From NCBI GenBank assembly GCA_017500935.1, contig JAFVXW010000030.1, forward strand, positions 62,001 to 126,000: a DNA stretch of 64,000 nt. The letters run 5' to 3'. Under the pieces are notes generated by a model, which made no database searches, was not told where the DNA came from, and worked only from the letters and a program-made list of their open reading frames with translations. This document shows, one piece after another, positions 51,454 to 60,828 of this stretch. The stretch's first letter is position 1; the number at the start of each line of letters is the position of its first letter. The DNA comes from Lachnospiraceae bacterium. GTDB taxonomy: Bacteria; Bacillota; Clostridia; Lachnospirales; Lachnospiraceae. Position numbers and translations under genes: made by a program.

Positions 51454-53067
51454 TCAGACAAGATCCATGGGATCGATCACACATTCCATCAGGATAGTCT
51501 CATCCTTTTCAAGGAATCTGTCGATCGCTTCATCCGCCTGCTCCATATTGGTTACCCTGATAAAGGGAATTCCATATGCTTCGGCGATTTTGGAAAGATC
51601 CGGACTTCCGGAAAGATCCACAACCGAATATCTGCCGTTGTACGTCTTATACTGATACTGACGCACCATGCCAAGATACTGGTTCGACATTACGACAACC
51701 TTGGTACGAAGATCATGCTGACACATAGTCGCAAATTCCATCATGGACATCTGGAAAGAACCGTCGCCGCATACTGCAACAGACTGTCTGTCAGGCGCCC
51801 CCGCCTTTGCTCCCATTGCAGCAGGGATGGAATAACCCATGGTTCCCATACCGCCTGATGTCATGAAAGTACCGTTTTTTACGATATGGTTTTTGCAGGA
51901 CCAGATCTGATTCTGTCCTACGTCAGCCACATAAATGCCGGTATCCGCCATCTTTTCAGAAAGCTTTTTGATAAATTCTGCAGGATCCACAAAAGCAGGA
52001 TCAGGATTTCTCTTAAGCTTCATGGATTCACGGTATCCGTTCAGAGTATCGATCCATTCCTGATGATTGCAGGAAATATCAATATTGAGCATTTCTTCGA
52101 AAATACTCTTCGCATCGCCAACAAGAGGAATGGTGGGGCCTGCATTTTTACCGATTTCTGCAGGGTCAACGTCCATATGTACCAAAATCTTGTTGCGTGT
52201 TATGATCTCGGGCTGATTAACAGCACGGTCAGCTACACGTGCACCGACCATGATAAGCATATCAGCTTCATTCATGGCGCGGTTTGCATAAGTCGCACCG
52301 TTATTTCCTACCATGCCATAACAGAGCGGATCCTTTGTCTGCATGGCACCGATTCCCATCATGGTGGAAACGACGGGCACCTGATATTTCCTGGCAAATT
52401 CTCTCAGCTGATGCTGCGCATCACTTAAAAGAACACCGCCGCCTGCACAGATAACAGGGCGTTTTGCCTTTTCAAGCTCTGCCATTACTTTTTTAATCTG
52501 TACAGAATGTCCTTTAACGGTAGGTTTGTAAGATCTGATGGAAATATTCTCAGGATATTTAAACTTTTTAACTGCTGCATTCTGTACATCGATGGGAACA
52601 TCGATCAGTACCGGTCCTTTTCGTCCGGTATTGGCAATATAAAACGCTTCTTTGAAAATCTGGGGAATATCCTCAGGATTTTTCACCAGATAACTGTATT
52701 TTACAAAAGATTCGGCTGCTCCCGTAATATCTGCTTCCTGAAATACGTCACTGCCGATCAGCTCAGAATTGACCTGCCCTGTGATACATACAAGCGGAAT
52801 GCTGTCTGCATACGCTGTCGCGATACCTGTGATCAGGTTGGTGGCTCCGGGACCGCTGGTTACGGCACATACACCGACTTTTCCGGTCACACGCGCCATA
52901 CCGCTTGCAGCATGCGCCGCATTCTGTTCTGTTCTGATCAGGATTGAACGAACACTGGAATCAAGTACAGCATCATAAAAAGGACATATTGCAACACCGG
53001 GATAGCCAAATATCATTTCAACGCCTTCGTTTTCAAGGCACTTAACCATAGCCTGTGCACCATTCAT
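51454..53067 (-). CDS. ilvB: Acetolactate synthase large subunit
   Basis: The ThDP-dependent catalytic subunit that condenses two pyruvates, or pyruvate with 2-ketobutyrate. Of 537 residues. The catalytic glutamate is E47 in RTEQNAAHAASGMAR; SGPGATNLITGIATAYADS and the ThDP-binding GDGSFQMSMMEFATMCQHDL with SNQYLGMVRQYQ are complete. The FAD region is present (MVGNNGATYANRAMNEADML). First gene of the branched-chain operon, with promoter 53122-53151 and GGAGGAAG before ATG 53067. Confidence 0.95.
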   Translation of the reverse strand: MNGAQAMVKCLENEGVEMIFGYPGVAICPFYDAVLDSSVRSILIRTEQNAAHAASGMARVTGKVGVCAVTSGPGATNLITGIATAYADSIPLVCITGQVNSELIGSDVFQEADITGAAESFVKYSYLVKNPEDIPQIFKEAFYIANTGRKGPVLIDVPIDVQNAAVKKFKYPENISIRSYKPTVKGHSVQIKKVMAELEKAKRPVICAGGGVLLSDAQHQLREFARKYQVPVVSTMMGIGAMQTKDPLCYGMVGNNGATYANRAMNEADMLIMVGARVADRAVNQPEIITRNKILVHMDVDPAEIGKNAGPTIPLVGDAKSIFEEMLNIDISCNHQEWIDTLNGYRESMKLKRNPDPAFVDPAEFIKKLSEKMADTGIYVADVGQNQIWSCKNHIVKNGTFMTSGGMGTMGYSIPAAMGAKAGAPDRQSVAVCGDGSFQMSMMEFATMCQHDLRTKVVVMSNQYLGMVRQYQYKTYNGRYSVVDLSGSPDLSKIAEAYGIPFIRVTNMEQADEAIDRFLEKDETILMECVIDPMDLV

Positions 53068-53121
53068 ACTCCGACTTCCTCCTTATACCGGTAATTTCTT
53101 TTCTCAAATTATTATTTTACC

Positions 53122-53151
53122 ACTATAAAGTATAAAACTATGGTTCGTCAA
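53122..53151 (-). promoter_or_regulatory. Promoter of the ilv-leu operon
   Basis: On the minus strand TTGACG (53146-53151), an 18-base spacer and TATAGT (53122-53127). The leader of about 50 bases is too short for a T-box or an attenuator peptide. Confidence 0.6.
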
Positions 53152-53176
53152 CTCTTATTTTTAATTTATAGTCTTT

Positions 53177-54919
53177 TTATGAACGAATTTTTTCAAAATA
53201 ACGTGATACCGCTTCTTCCTTTGCGGCAAAAAGATCTGCTGTAATAACAGCATCACTGACTGCCTTCTGGGAAGGATTCATAAATGCCATATGAAGTCCG
53301 CTTCCGGCAGCAAGAGTCATAAAGGCAGCGTTTAACTGGCTTCTGTTGGGCATGCCATAGGAAATATTGGAAATACCGCATACACTGGCAATTTGGTTTT
53401 CCCTGCAGTATCTGATCACTTCCAGGGCTTCTTTTGCTGCTTCCGGATTGACAGCAAGGGAAGTCACAAGGGCATCGATCACAATGTCATCTTTGGAAAA
53501 ACCAAGGTCATATGCTTTTTTGAGTATATTTTCAATGATTTCTTTCTTTTCTTCAAAATCAAGAGGTACTCCTGCCTCTGTATAAGGCATCACGATAAAC
53601 ATGGCGCCGTATTTTTTCACAGCCATAAGAAGTCTGTCTGTTTTGCCCTCTTCCAAAGTAACAGAGTTTACCAGGGCTCTGCCGGGATATCTGCGCAGTG
53701 CTGCTTCCAAAACATCTGCATCAGAAGAATCCAGTACAAGCGGAAGTTTTGTCACGCCTGCAGCTGCATCCATTGCCAAAAGCATGGTTTCCTTTTCATC
53801 GATACCGGGCATACCGCAGTTGATGTCCAAAAGCTGGGCACCCATTTCTTCCTGCTCAGATGCCATATCTTCCAGGGTATAGAATTCCCCTTCCATAAAT
53901 TCTTCCTGCAGGTCCTCTTTTCCCGTGGGATTGATACGCTCGCCGATCACAACAAGCGGATCATTTAAGCCAAAGCTTACTGTTTTGCGCTCTGAGGTAA
54001 GGTAATGCATACCTGCAGCTTTGCGTGAAGGCTTTACATCAGGCATTTTTACTGTTTTAGTCAGCGCACGGATATGATCCGGTGTGGTTCCGCAGCAGCC
54101 GCCAAGGATCAAGGCACCTGCATCCGCAAGAAGCTGCATTTTCTCACCAAACTCCTCTGCGCCCATTTCATATACGGTCTGTCCGTTTTCATCCAGACTT
54201 GGAAGTCCTGCATTGGGTTTTGCAATGACAGGAATTTTGGTTACAGCCACAATTTTCTTTACCACTTCAGCCATTTTTTCAGGTCCTGTGGAACAGTTGA
54301 CACCAATGGCATCTGCGCCAAGACTTTCCAGCACCACCGCAGCAGTCACCGCATCCGTTCCATAAAGAGTCTTGCCGCTTTCTTCAAAGGTCATGGTAAC
54401 CATAATCGGCAGATCGGGTGCGGTTTCCTTTGCTGCGATCAGCGCAGCACGGCACTCCTGCAGGCTCATCATGGTTTCCACAATCAGAAGATCAACGCCT
54501 GCCTGCTCAAGACAGCCGATCTGCTCTTTGTAAATATCGATCAGTTCCTCAAAAGAAAGTGTTCCAATTGGCTCTAACAGCTCACCGGTCATGGTAAGAT
54601 CACCGGCTACATACGCTTTGTCACCGGCTGCTTCTCTGGAAATGGCAACCAGTGTTTTATTCAGTTCTTCTGTTCTGTCTGCCAGACCGTATCCGTCCAG
54701 TTTGATGCGGTTTGCAGAAAAAGTAGGGGCATAGACAACATTGCTGCCGGCTTCCACATATTCTTTCTGCAGACCGATCAGCACTTCTTTATTCTCTGTG
54801 ATCCATAATTCCGGGCAAACACCGGAAGGCATACCTCTTTTTTGAAGGTTTGAACCGGTTGCGCCATCCAAAAATAAAAACTTATCCTTTAAAATATTTT
54901 GAAATTCCTGCTTATTCAT
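53177..54919 (-). CDS. MetH-type homocysteine methyltransferase lacking the cobalamin domains
   Basis: A 580-residue protein with two of the four MetH modules. Residues about 1-290 are the homocysteine S-methyltransferase barrel: FLDGATGSNLQKRGMP, IGVNCSTGP and GGCCGTTPDHIRAL carry the zinc-binding cysteines. Residues about 310-580 are the pterin (methyltetrahydrofolate)-binding barrel: VVIGERINPTGKEDLQE, QLLDINCGMPGIDEKETML and CGISNISYGMPNRSQLN. The B12-binding and reactivation domains are absent, so a separate corrinoid protein must be used. The start at 54919 has AAGGAGGTC. It is next to, not part of, the ilv operon, downstream of the divergent lipoprotein gene. Confidence 0.85.
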   Translation of the reverse strand: MNKQEFQNILKDKFLFLDGATGSNLQKRGMPSGVCPELWITENKEVLIGLQKEYVEAGSNVVYAPTFSANRIKLDGYGLADRTEELNKTLVAISREAAGDKAYVAGDLTMTGELLEPIGTLSFEELIDIYKEQIGCLEQAGVDLLIVETMMSLQECRAALIAAKETAPDLPIMVTMTFEESGKTLYGTDAVTAAVVLESLGADAIGVNCSTGPEKMAEVVKKIVAVTKIPVIAKPNAGLPSLDENGQTVYEMGAEEFGEKMQLLADAGALILGGCCGTTPDHIRALTKTVKMPDVKPSRKAAGMHYLTSERKTVSFGLNDPLVVIGERINPTGKEDLQEEFMEGEFYTLEDMASEQEEMGAQLLDINCGMPGIDEKETMLLAMDAAAGVTKLPLVLDSSDADVLEAALRRYPGRALVNSVTLEEGKTDRLLMAVKKYGAMFIVMPYTEAGVPLDFEEKKEIIENILKKAYDLGFSKDDIVIDALVTSLAVNPEAAKEALEVIRYCRENQIASVCGISNISYGMPNRSQLNAAFMTLAAGSGLHMAFMNPSQKAVSDAVITADLFAAKEEAVSRYFEKIRS

Positions 54920-54983
54920 GGCGACCTCCTTAAAAATATTAAAAATTATCTTATCACAATTTTCCCCAAAAAGGAAGAGATTC

Positions 54984-55012
54984 TTGCTTTTGTATGCACT
55001 TTATGATACTTT
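54984..55012 (+). promoter_or_regulatory. Possible promoter of the lipoprotein gene
   Basis: TTGCTT (54984-54989), 17 bases, TACTTT (55007-55012), with TGA just before the -10 giving an extended -10. The hexamers are weak. Confidence 0.4.
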
Positions 55013-55054
55013 TTAAATATCCTTTCACACAAACATCCTCAGGAGGCATTCATC

Positions 55055-55582
55055 TTGAAACATACATACAAAGCACTTACCCTTACACTTGCCTTATCTT
55101 TGTTTACAGCCGGCTGTACCCAGAATCCTGCCATGACAGCCTTTCATGAAGAAATGAACGGTTTTTATGAATCTCTTTTTGCCGTAACCTCTTCTCTCAA
55201 TGCCATTGATCCTGTTTCTGAAACCGCAGCATCCGAATTGTTAGTCCAGGTAGACCAGATGGAGGCTCTGTTCCAGACTCTTGCAGCCATCGAAGTTCCC
55301 GATGACTTTGAAGACCAGTTCGGCAACATTGAAGAACTGGCAGATGAAGCGGCTGAATACATGGTGGAAGCAAGCGATCTGTATCATGAAGTTTATGAAG
55401 ATGACGGTATAGACGAAAGCGTACTGATGGCTGCTGATGAATACTATTCCCGCGCCATGAAGCGTGTCAACTATATCGCACAGTATCTGCAGGGACATGT
55501 TCCTGAAGGCTCCAATATTACCGTTATCGAAAATACCGATGAACCTGACTGGACCGGCGGCGATCTTCCGGCTCAGGAGTGA
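55055..55582 (+). CDS. Small acidic lipoprotein, function unknown
   Basis: A 175-residue exported lipoprotein. The signal peptide (about 1-20) ends in the lipobox LFTAGC with C21 as the lipidated residue. The mature part is strongly acidic and helical (QMEALFQTLAAIEVPDDFED, MVEASDLYHEVYEDDG), with no known domain visible to me. The start is TTG 55055 with AGGAGG eight bases upstream. It is alone on the plus strand, between the MetH-type gene and a bidirectional terminator. Its C-terminal tail (TVIENTDEPDWTGGDLPAQE) is unstructured-looking. Confidence 0.75.
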   Translation: MKHTYKALTLTLALSLFTAGCTQNPAMTAFHEEMNGFYESLFAVTSSLNAIDPVSETAASELLVQVDQMEALFQTLAAIEVPDDFEDQFGNIEELADEAAEYMVEASDLYHEVYEDDGIDESVLMAADEYYSRAMKRVNYIAQYLQGHVPEGSNITVIENTDEPDWTGGDLPAQE

Positions 55583-55612
55583 TTTACGATCATAGAATTT
55601 ATATAAAAATAT

Positions 55613-55664
55613 GCGCAAAAAACAGCTGTACTCCCATCAATGAAGTACAGCTACTTTTTTGCGC
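55613..55664. terminator. Bidirectional terminator between the lipoprotein and SufB genes
   Basis: GCGCAAAAAACAGCTGTACT pairs with AGTACAGCT-A-CTTTTTTGCGC around an 11-base loop. Both strands end in a T-run after the stem, suited to the convergent arrangement. Confidence 0.85.
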
Positions 55665-55687
55665 CTTGCACGCTTTTTTTCGATTTT

Positions 55688-56605
55688 TTATCTTAAAAAT
55701 CCTTCCACAATCTTTTCTTCCGCTTCGCTTTCTGTCAGACCAAGGGTCATAAGCTTAATGATCTGCTCACCGGCGATCTTACCGATCGCAGCTTCATGGA
55801 TAAGTGCTGCATCGGTATGGTTTGCCTCAAGCTGCGGGATCGCGCTGATCTTAGCATTGTCCATGATGATCGCATCACATTCCGTATGACCGCTGCAGGC
55901 TTCATTGCCGATCAGGGTAGACACAAACTTCTGATAGGAATCTTCCTTGGCAACTGATCTGGAAATGATGTTGGCGCCGCAGTCCTTACCGTTACAGTAA
56001 ACATCAAAATAGCTTTCCGCATGCTGCCTGCCGTGGGTCATAAGGCGTTCCATCACCACAAGCTTTGCGCCTTCTCCCAGTGTTGCGGTGGTTTTTCTGT
56101 TGGTGGAATCCACACCTTTGATCTGAACGGTATCCATCTCCATATAACTGTCAGCGTCCATATGGATAATGGTTTCGGGATTCATGATACGCTCACCGTT
56201 GCCGTCACCGCTTCCGTAATGCTTTTCCACATATTTTACTTTTGCATTTTTTCCAATATAAAAGCTGTGAATGCCGTCATGTTTACTGGGATCTTTTCCG
56301 GGATTATGGATACCGCAGCCTGCAATAATGGTTACATCCGCATCCTCTCCCACATAAAAATCATTGTAAACCACCTCAGAAAGTCCTGACTGACTGATCA
56401 CAACCGGCATATGAAGACTTTTTTTCTTCGTACCGGGCTTAATGCGGATCTCCAGCCCCTTCTGATCTTCTCTGGATTCGATCAGAATCTCGTCTGTAGA
56501 GACTCTGCCGATGCTTTTTCCGTTTTCTCTGATATTATAAGCGCCTTCCGGAATGCCGTGAAGCTCTGCCACTTCCTCCAGAATATGCTGTGTGATCTTT
56601 TCCAT
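55688..56605 (-). CDS. SufB-like Fe-S cluster scaffold (SmsB type)
   Basis: A 305-residue SufB/SufD-family protein, far shorter than a standard SufB (about 470). The beta-helix core is present (VVVYNDFYVGEDADVTIIAG-type repeat). The cluster-ligand equivalents remain: a cysteine in HTECDAII and a histidine-glutamate in ALIHEAAIGK, matching C405 and H433 of E. coli SufB. It follows the SufC ATPase with a 23-bp gap; there is no SufD, SufS or SufU nearby. This fits the minimal SMS-type system reported in anaerobes. AAGGAG precedes ATG 56605. Confidence 0.85.
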   Translation of the reverse strand: MEKITQHILEEVAELHGIPEGAYNIRENGKSIGRVSTDEILIESREDQKGLEIRIKPGTKKKSLHMPVVISQSGLSEVVYNDFYVGEDADVTIIAGCGIHNPGKDPSKHDGIHSFYIGKNAKVKYVEKHYGSGDGNGERIMNPETIIHMDADSYMEMDTVQIKGVDSTNRKTTATLGEGAKLVVMERLMTHGRQHAESYFDVYCNGKDCGANIISRSVAKEDSYQKFVSTLIGNEACSGHTECDAIIMDNAKISAIPQLEANHTDAALIHEAAIGKIAGEQIIKLMTLGLTESEAEEKIVEGFLR

Positions 56606-56628
56606 ACTTATACTCCTTAGAATCAGAT

Positions 56629-57357
56629 TTATGCTTCCTGCATTCTGCTGCAGCCGCAGGCAATGGAATTCTGCAGAATAGAAGGCAGAATTTCATCCTT
56701 TGAACCTCTGTTGACAAGCTTACCGTCTGCGATCAGCAGAATTTCATCTGCAATGTTTAAAATTCTTTCCTGGTGAGAAATGATCAGAATAGAACCCTGA
56801 TTCTTATTATGCATTTTCTCAAAAACAGAGATCAGCTTCTGGAAACTCCACAGGTCAATGCCTGCTTCCGGTTCATCAAAAACTGTCATCATGGATTCTC
56901 TGGCCATAACAGTGGCAATCTCAATACGCTTTAACTCACCGCCGGAAAGACTTGCGTTTACTTCTCTTTTTACATAATCCTTGGCACAAAGACCTACTTC
57001 CGCCAGATAATGACACGCTTCATCAAAGGTGATCTTTTTTTGACAGGCAAGTTGGATCAGATCAAAAACCGTAATTCCCTTAAAGCGCACAGGCTGCTGA
57101 AATGCATAGCTGATTCCCATTTTTGCACGCTCTGTAACGGACTTGTCCGTAATATCTTCCCCGTTAAAGAAAATCTGACCGCTTGTGGGCTTTTCAATAC
57201 CCGCGATGATCTTGGCAAGGGTAGATTTACCGCCGCCGTTTGGACCTGTAATGACTGTAAATTTATTATCTTCCAGCGTAAAGCTGATATTTTTTAAAAT
57301 ATCCTTCTGTTTGCTGTCCTCTGACACGCCAAAGGATACGTTGCGTAATTCCAGCAT
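56629..57357 (-). CDS. SufC-like Fe-S cluster assembly ATPase (SmsC type)
   Basis: A soluble ABC ATPase of 242 residues. Walker A is GPNGGGKSTLAKIIAG, the Q loop is SYAFQQPVRFKGITV, the signature is LSGGELKRIEIATVMARE, Walker B is MTVFDEPEAGIDLW and the H loop is ILIISHQERIL. The YAFQQPVRFKG and EPEAGIDLWSF strings are those of SufC rather than of transporters. First gene of the pair, with a promoter at 57405-57433 and CCGGAGG before ATG 57357. Confidence 0.88.
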   Translation of the reverse strand: MLELRNVSFGVSEDSKQKDILKNISFTLEDNKFTVITGPNGGGKSTLAKIIAGIEKPTSGQIFFNGEDITDKSVTERAKMGISYAFQQPVRFKGITVFDLIQLACQKKITFDEACHYLAEVGLCAKDYVKREVNASLSGGELKRIEIATVMARESMMTVFDEPEAGIDLWSFQKLISVFEKMHNKNQGSILIISHQERILNIADEILLIADGKLVNRGSKDEILPSILQNSIACGCSRMQEA

Positions 57358-57404
57358 AATTTAACCTCCGGTATCTTTTGCGTCTTAAAAATAAGCACAA
57401 TCGC

Positions 57405-57433
57405 ATTATAAAGCATTGCCACGAAAAATACAA
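57405..57433 (-). promoter_or_regulatory. Sigma-A promoter of sufCB
   Basis: On the minus strand TTGTAT (57428-57433), 17 bases, TATAAT (57405-57410). No palindrome resembling an IscR site is evident. Confidence 0.65.
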
Positions 57434-57471
57434 ATAAACTTTTTATTTTGCTGATAAAAAAATGTGCGCAC

Positions 57472-57509
57472 AAAAAAAGAGCCCGAACTTTTCATTCTGA
57501 CTCTTTTTG
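57472..57509 (-). terminator. Terminator of darA
   Basis: AAAAAGAGTC pairs with GGCTCTTTTT around a 15-base loop; TTTTTTT follows on the minus strand. Confidence 0.7.
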
Positions 57510-57529
57510 TCATGATAGAAACGAATAGA

Positions 57530-57868
57530 TTAAAACTTCTCGTATTTATCTACATCAAGTACAAATACGGTACATCCGCCAACCTTGGTATCGATCGGAA
57601 TCATGGAATTCGCAGAGGGACCGATATTGCCGGTGGACATAGTCGGTGCGGTATATTTGATGGACTGACGCTGTCCTGCACATTCATGAAGGATCTGAAT
57701 CGCACGCTCTACTTTGTCATCATCCGTACCAATTACCAGCGTTACGTTCTTATTCTTTAAAAAGCCGCCGATAGTGGAAAGCTTGGTAACCCAATAGGAA
57801 TTGCGGTTAAGTTCTTCTACAGTATCATCTACATCTTCGCCATGCAGCATTGCAAAAATCATTTTCAT
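57530..57868 (-). CDS. darA: Cyclic-di-AMP receptor DarA (PstA), PII-like
   Basis: A trimeric PII-like protein (112 residues) that binds the second messenger c-di-AMP and transmits osmotic or potassium status. The sequence matches the Bacillus/Staphylococcus protein throughout: MKMIFAMLHGEDVDD, SYWVTKLSTIGGFLKNKNVT, then the B-loop/T-loop region and VGGCTVFVLDVDKYEKF. The start is ATG 57868 with GGGGAGG eight bases upstream. It is a single gene between a GNAT gene and sufC. Downstream targets are not visible. Confidence 0.93.
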   Translation of the reverse strand: MKMIFAMLHGEDVDDTVEELNRNSYWVTKLSTIGGFLKNKNVTLVIGTDDDKVERAIQILHECAGQRQSIKYTAPTMSTGNIGPSANSMIPIDTKVGGCTVFVLDVDKYEKF

Positions 57869-57906
57869 GGTGTATACCTCCCCGGAAATTACTTTCAATT
57901 TCTTCT

Positions 57907-57936
57907 ATTATATCATTAAAATCAAAAAAATCCACA
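57907..57936 (-). promoter_or_regulatory. Promoter of darA
   Basis: On the minus strand a perfect TATAAT (57907-57912) with a poor -35 (TGTGGA, 18-base spacer). Confidence 0.45.
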
Positions 57937-57951
57937 AAAAAATACTCTCTT

Positions 57952-58383
57952 TTATAACTTTTTTGTCAGATAATAATAAGTATGACCCTTGGGCATATCC
58001 TCGATCATACCGCAGACCTGATACCCGCATTTTTCATAAAAAGGTTTTGCCTGAAAATCATAGGTATCCACCACGCTGCGGTAGCATCCTAGTTCTATGG
58101 CCTCATCTTCCACTTCTGATAAAAGCTTTGCTGCTATGCCGTTTCCGCGGTATTCTTCACTGACCCAGACGGATTCTATATGCAGTACATGCCACAGCAC
58201 CATACATGCAAGTACACCGCCGATCACATTTCCGTCTTTATCCTTTGCGCAGCGGCAGATCTTTAAAAACGGTTCTTCCTGCGTTGGCGGCACACTTTTA
58301 AGATTATGCACCATCAGCTCATCGTCGATAAGCTCTTCCTCTTCCTGATCCGGTATGCATATCTGATATTTTTTAAGTTTCAT
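57952..58383 (-). CDS. GNAT family N-acetyltransferase
   Basis: A 143-residue GNAT protein. The acetyl-CoA loop is VSEEYRGNGIAAKLLSEVED (motif A, R/QxxGxG/A), with LHIESVWV on beta-4 and CYRSVVDTYDFQAKPFYEKCG as motif B. The substrate is unknown. The start at 58383 has AAGGGA about eight bases upstream. It is 21 bp downstream of queA in the same direction, so probably at the end of the same operon. Confidence 0.85.
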   Translation of the reverse strand: MKLKKYQICIPDQEEEELIDDELMVHNLKSVPPTQEEPFLKICRCAKDKDGNVIGGVLACMVLWHVLHIESVWVSEEYRGNGIAAKLLSEVEDEAIELGCYRSVVDTYDFQAKPFYEKCGYQVCGMIEDMPKGHTYYYLTKKL

Positions 58384-58403
58384 GGTATTGTTCCCTTTTG
58401 CGG

Positions 58404-59441
58404 TCAGCTGATGATCATCGCATCTCCAAAGGAGAAGAAACGATATCTTTCACGAATGGCTTCTTCGTATGCATTCAGGACATTATCACGTCCTGCAAGC
58501 GCAGAAACCAGCATCACAAGAGTTGATTCCGGAAGATGGAAATTGGTGATCAGGGCATCTAAAATCTTAAAGGTATAGCCGGGATAAATAAAGATATCCG
58601 TACTGCCGCTTCCGGGTAAAATCGTTCCATCAGCTTCCGCAGCACTTTCCACTGTTCTGCAGCTGGTAGTTCCCACACAGATCACCCTGTTTCCGTTCTT
58701 TTTTGCACGGTTTATCTTTTCTGCAGCATCTGCTGATACCTGATACATTTCGGTATGCATATGATGTTCCAGAATATTGTCAACTTTCACAGGGCGGAAG
58801 GTTCCAAGTCCTACGTGAAGTGTTACATAGGCAATCTCAACACCCATATCTTCCACCTGCTTTAAAAGTTCAGGGGTAAAATGCAGTCCCGCAGTAGGAG
58901 CAGCCGCAGAGCCTTCAAATTTAGCATAAACCGTCTGATAACGGTTCTTATCCTGCAGCTTATGGGTAATATAGGGAGGCAGCGGCATTTCACCCAGAGA
59001 ATCCAGAACCTCTTCCCAGATTCCGTCATAGAAAAACTGAACCAGGCGGTTTCCTTCTTCCACAACCTCCAGAATTTCCGCTTTTAATCTTTCGTCACCA
59101 AATGTCACTCTGGCACCCGGACGCAGCTTTTTGCCGGGTTTTACAAGTGCTTCCCAGATATCATCCTGATGGCGTTTTAATAGAAGTATCTCAACTGCTG
59201 CGCCGGTATCTTCTTTCACGCCTAAAAGCCTGGCGGGAATGACCTTGGTGTTATTCAGCACCAGGCAATCACCAGGCTTTAAAAAATCACAGATATCCCG
59301 GAAGACATGATGGGTCACACTGCCGCTTTCTTTATCAAGTGCAAGGAGTCTGGAAGAGCTTCTGTCCTCCAGCGGGTCCTGCGCGATCAGCTCCTGCGGC
59401 AGATCAAAATAAAAATCAGATGTCTTCAGAGTTGTATTCAT
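58404..59441 (-). CDS. queA: tRNA preQ1(34) S-adenosylmethionine ribosyltransferase-isomerase
   Basis: Transfers and rearranges the ribosyl group of SAM onto preQ1 in tRNA to make epoxyqueuosine. Signatures are [20 protein letters not shown] at the N-terminus, [21 protein letters not shown], and [20 protein letters not shown] with [14 protein letters not shown] near the end. Length 345 residues, normal. The ATG is one base after the M18 stop, with no separate ribosome binding site, so translation is coupled. No other queuosine genes are nearby. Confidence 0.95.
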   Translation of the reverse strand: MNTTLKTSDFYFDLPQELIAQDPLEDRSSSRLLALDKESGSVTHHVFRDICDFLKPGDCLVLNNTKVIPARLLGVKEDTGAAVEILLLKRHQDDIWEALVKPGKKLRPGARVTFGDERLKAEILEVVEEGNRLVQFFYDGIWEEVLDSLGEMPLPPYITHKLQDKNRYQTVYAKFEGSAAAPTAGLHFTPELLKQVEDMGVEIAYVTLHVGLGTFRPVKVDNILEHHMHTEMYQVSADAAEKINRAKKNGNRVICVGTTSCRTVESAAEADGTILPGSGSTDIFIYPGYTFKILDALITNFHLPESTLVMLVSALAGRDNVLNAYEEAIRERYRFFSFGDAMIIS

Positions 59442-59442
59442 A

Positions 59443-60828
59443 TTACAGGCACGCTTTCTCTAAGAATGCTGCATAACCACATTTTGTTTCATAAATGTCT
59501 GCTTTGCTGGTTACTTCCCAGGGTGCATGCATGCAAAGAACGGGCACGCCGCAGTCAATTACATTCATACCGTAAGCAGCCATAATGTAGGCAATGGTTC
59601 CGCCGCCGCCTGCATCTACACGGCCAAGCTCTGCAGTCTGGAAGTTTACGCCTGCATCATCCATGATCTTTCTGATGTGTGCAATATACTCCGGATTTGC
59701 ATCGTTGGAACCGGATTTGCCGCCTGCACCGGTGTATTTGTTAAATACCATACCGCGTCCGAAGAATGCAGTATTTTTCTTTTCAAATACAGAAGGGAAA
59801 TTGGGGTCAAATGCAGCACTTACATCGGAAGAAAGCATGTCGGATGCTGCCAGACATCTTCTTAAGTTCAGTTCGCTGTATTCTCCTGCCAGATTCAGCA
59901 CTTCTGCCACAACATTTTCAAAGAATCTGGAAGTCATGCCGGTTGCACCGCGGCTTCCGGTTTCTTCCTTGTCACAAAGGATGCAGCATGCGCATCTGTC
60001 AGTCTGACCGATTTCCAGCATTGCCTTTAAAGAGGTAAATGCGCATACTCTGTCATCCTGACCGTAGCCCATGATCATACTTCTGTCAAAACCGGCTTCT
60101 TTGGTCTTGCCGGCAGGTACGATCTCAAGCTCAGCAGAGAGGAAATCTTCTTCTTCAAAATCGTATGTATCCTGTAAAATCTTGAAAACGCCTGCCTTTA
60201 CAGCTTCTTTTTCTTCGCCTTCAAGAGGCTTGCTGGCAATGATCAGGTCAAGCGCTTCACCGCCGATGATGTCTTTTGCAGATTTGCTCATCTGCTCGCC
60301 GGCAAGATGGATCAGAATGTCAGAAATAAAGAAAACAGGATCGTTTTCATTGTCACCGACATTGATCTCAATGATGGTTCCGTCTTTTTTCACAACGACA
60401 CCGTGCAGTGCAAGGGGATGTGCGATCCACTGATATTTCTTGATGCCGCCGTAATAATGGGTATCAAGAAGTGCAAAACCGTTGTCCTCAAACAGAGGAT
60501 TCTGCTTTACGTCGATTCTGGGGGAGTCGATATGTGCGCCCAGAATATTCATGCCTTCGGTCATGGGTTTTGTGCCCATCTGGAACATAATGATAAATTT
60601 ATTCATTAATACAGCATAAACCTTATCACCGGCAGAAAGCTTCTTACCGCTTCTGATCAGCTCTTCCAGTTCCACATAACCTTCTTTTTCGATCATGTTG
60701 ACAGTGGTGTCAACACATTCACGTTCTGTCTTGGAATGATCAAGATATTCCATGTATTCTGCAGAAAGTGCATTCACAAAGCTTAATTTTTCTGCATCAT
60801 AGGTTTTCCATGCATTCTTTCTTTCCAT
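59443..60828 (-). CDS. M18 family aminopeptidase
   Basis: A zinc metalloaminopeptidase of 461 residues, cytosolic, related to LAP4/ApeA. Metal and catalytic signatures are [16 protein letters not shown], a [13 protein letters not shown]-type core ([16 protein letters not shown]), [13 protein letters not shown], the aspartate in [11 protein letters not shown] and the C-terminal [19 protein letters not shown]. The length and layout are those of the larger M18 branch. Its ATG immediately follows the stop of the 97-residue gene (TAAATG). Confidence 0.92.
   Translation of the reverse strand: MERKNAWKTYDAEKLSFVNALSAEYMEYLDHSKTERECVDTTVNMIEKEGYVELEELIRSGKKLSAGDKVYAVLMNKFIIMFQMGTKPMTEGMNILGAHIDSPRIDVKQNPLFEDNGFALLDTHYYGGIKKYQWIAHPLALHGVVVKKDGTIIEINVGDNENDPVFFISDILIHLAGEQMSKSAKDIIGGEALDLIIASKPLEGEEKEAVKAGVFKILQDTYDFEEEDFLSAELEIVPAGKTKEAGFDRSMIMGYGQDDRVCAFTSLKAMLEIGQTDRCACCILCDKEETGSRGATGMTSRFFENVVAEVLNLAGEYSELNLRRCLAASDMLSSDVSAAFDPNFPSVFEKKNTAFFGRGMVFNKYTGAGGKSGSNDANPEYIAHIRKIMDDAGVNFQTAELGRVDAGGGGTIAYIMAAYGMNVIDCGVPVLCMHAPWEVTSKADIYETKCGYAAFLEKACL

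Noticed and set aside
53068-53121. T-box or attenuator for the ilv-leu operon
   Set aside because: The distance from the promoter to ilvB is about 50 bases; no specifier or T-box sequence fits.
53139-53151. LexA-like CGAAC-N4-GTTT in the ilvB promoter
   Set aside because: The flanking positions fit the DinR consensus poorly (about 9 of 13) and an SOS link for ilvB has no biological support; the shared 10-mer GTTGACGAAC with the ruvB promoter is probably chance around the -35.
54920-55054. SAM or B12 riboswitch ahead of the MetH-type gene
   Set aside because: The leader before the divergent lipoprotein gene is only about 135 bp, and no multi-stem pattern or B12-box is visible.
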